Shown one piece after another: positions 5,716-6,365 of a stretch of DNA of 6,365 nucleotides. The stretch lies in NCBI GenBank assembly GCA_018221175.1, contig JAAOYE010000065.1, forward strand, positions 1 through 6,365, in the 5' to 3' direction. The notes below the pieces were generated by a model. That model was not told where the DNA came from. It saw only the letters and a program-made list of their open reading frames with translations, and made no database searches. Both the position numbers and the translations under genes were made by a program. Position 1 is the first letter of the stretch, and every line of letters begins with the position of its first letter. This DNA comes from Candidatus Woesearchaeota archaeon. GTDB lineage: Archaea > Nanobdellota > Nanobdellia > Woesearchaeales > BM511.

Positions 5716-6365
5716 TTAATTTTCTTTTTCAAATTTTTTTATTAGATTAATAATCTCCTCTTTGTGTCCTGCACCAACAACTGCCAAGACTTTTTTAGAA
5801 GGATTTTTTCTAAGAATATTAAAAAGTCTCTTTGCCATAATTTTGTTTCTCTCATCTATAAGGACGTCATAAACATTAGGATATTTTTCTTTAACTTCAC
5901 TTATTAGTTCTTTAATTACTTTGTCGCTTGGCACTTTTCTTATGTCAAACTTTAGCTTTGGCCTAAATATAAGCGCTTTAAATATTTCTTTTACAAACCT
6001 GAATTTTTCTTTCCAGGTGATTCTTTTAGAGAGTTTTCTTAGAGTAATCTCAATATCCTGGTCAATTAACGCAATATTAATCTCCTTTTGTTTTGCCACA
6101 ATAAGCGCTTTTTTCATCTCAGCGCCTGGTTCAACACCAACAATGTTTCCAAGCTTTTTTTGGGCATACGCGCCAATCCAAGTAAAGAAAAAACCTTTAA
6201 GGCCAACGCTTCGAAAAACAGCCCAATAATCAACACTTCTTTCTTTTTGAAGAAGTGCATAAGCTCTTTTTTGGTCAAGCTCTAGTGCGACAATGTCTGG
6301 AGAATAATCTTCAATCTCTTTTGTTACTCTTCTTATGCTTTCTTTTGCAATGTGAGAGCTTCCAA
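5716..6365 (-). CDS. TraB/PrgY-family domain protein (5' end cut by window)
   Basis: The frame stays open to the window edge, giving 215 residues from base 6363 down to TAA 5718-5716. The visible protein starts at GSSHIAKESIRRV, the TraB-family GxxH motif, followed by PDIVALELDQKR, LGNIVGVEPGAEM, an IALIDQDIEITLRK stretch, RNKIMAKRLF and the C-terminal VVGAGHKEEI motif. The TraB/PrgY/Tiki superfamily shares conserved GxxH and GxGH histidines; some members are suspected metalloproteases, and PrgY and TraB of enterococcal plasmids dampen the effect of sex pheromones. The biochemical role in archaea is unknown. Only about 10-20 N-terminal residues should be missing. Many archaeal relatives carry a multi-helix membrane tail after the GHKEGI-like motif; this one stops 13 residues after it and is soluble. 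An ATG at 6117-6115 is internal and would remove the GxxH half, so it is not the start. Confidence 0.92.
   Translation of the reverse strand, partial: GSSHIAKESIRRVTKEIEDYSPDIVALELDQKRAYALLQKERSVDYWAVFRSVGLKGFFFTWIGAYAQKKLGNIVGVEPGAEMKKALIVAKQKEINIALIDQDIEITLRKLSKRITWKEKFRFVKEIFKALIFRPKLKFDIRKVPSDKVIKELISEVKEKYPNVYDVLIDERNKIMAKRLFNILRKNPSKKVLAVVGAGHKEEIINLIKKFEKEN

Noticed and set aside
5716..6117. Starting the TraB gene at the internal ATG 6117
   Set aside because: The same frame stays open to the window edge and encodes the conserved GxxH and ELD motifs upstream of that ATG.
5921..6285. Two plus-strand frames opposite the TraB gene
   Set aside because: They overlap conserved TraB motifs on the other strand and each other; no start signals are present.
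1..6365. Mobile element, CRISPR array or defence island
   Set aside because: No transposase, integrase, terminal repeats, target duplications, spaced direct repeats or recognisable defence nuclease cluster was found; the gene set looks like ordinary archaeal chromosome.

Overview
The window looks like chromosomal DNA of an archaeon, most likely from a small-genome DPANN lineage (Woesearchaeota or Pacearchaeota type; this is inference from gene content, with no marker gene present). The reasons are a Hef-type helicase-nuclease, an archaeal TraB-family protein, a degenerate site-2-protease-like membrane protein and an archaeal-style zinc-ribbon protein. In addition, almost every start codon sits about 24-29 bases downstream of an AT-rich TATA-like box with no Shine-Dalgarno sequence, the pattern of leaderless archaeal transcripts. 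There are no rRNA genes, recognisable tRNA genes, CRISPR arrays or insertion sequences.

Layout. Bases 1-1868 (minus) hold most of hef, whose 3' end runs off the window. Bases 1869-2076 form a gene-free gap with a palindromic TATA box (1892-1901), a perfect 11-bp hairpin (1959-1984) and an enclosing long-range stem; this may be an undescribed structured RNA. Bases 2077-2436 (plus) encode a small protein with two zinc sites. Bases 2519-4015 (plus) encode a single-ring AAA+ ATPase with a 230-residue N-terminal region I do not recognise. It is preceded by a TATA box, a short leader and a real Shine-Dalgarno sequence, which moves the start from an upstream GTG to the ATG at 2519. Bases 4009-4635 (minus) encode a metallo-beta-lactamase-fold hydrolase whose end overlaps the ATPase gene by 7 bases. 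Bases 4675-4950 (plus) encode a four-segment mini membrane protein, divergent from the hydrolase over about 40 bases. Bases 4951-5679 (minus) encode the protease-like membrane protein, which abuts the mini protein tail to tail with no gap. Bases 5716-6365 (minus) hold nearly all of a soluble TraB-domain gene, missing only its 5' end.

How the genes work together. There is no clear operon. Genes alternate in strand and most have their own promoter, so this is a compact mosaic of single-gene units. Hef serves replication-fork repair. The AAA+ ATPase probably remodels or unfolds a protein target. The hydrolase is probably in thioester or small-molecule metabolism. The other genes have unknown or only family-level functions. 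The points most worth a second look are the hef-side intergenic RNA candidate, the altered nuclease motif in Hef (EFK instead of ERK), the lost HExxH in the protease-like protein, and the AAA+ protein with its unrecognised, very AT-rich N-terminal region.
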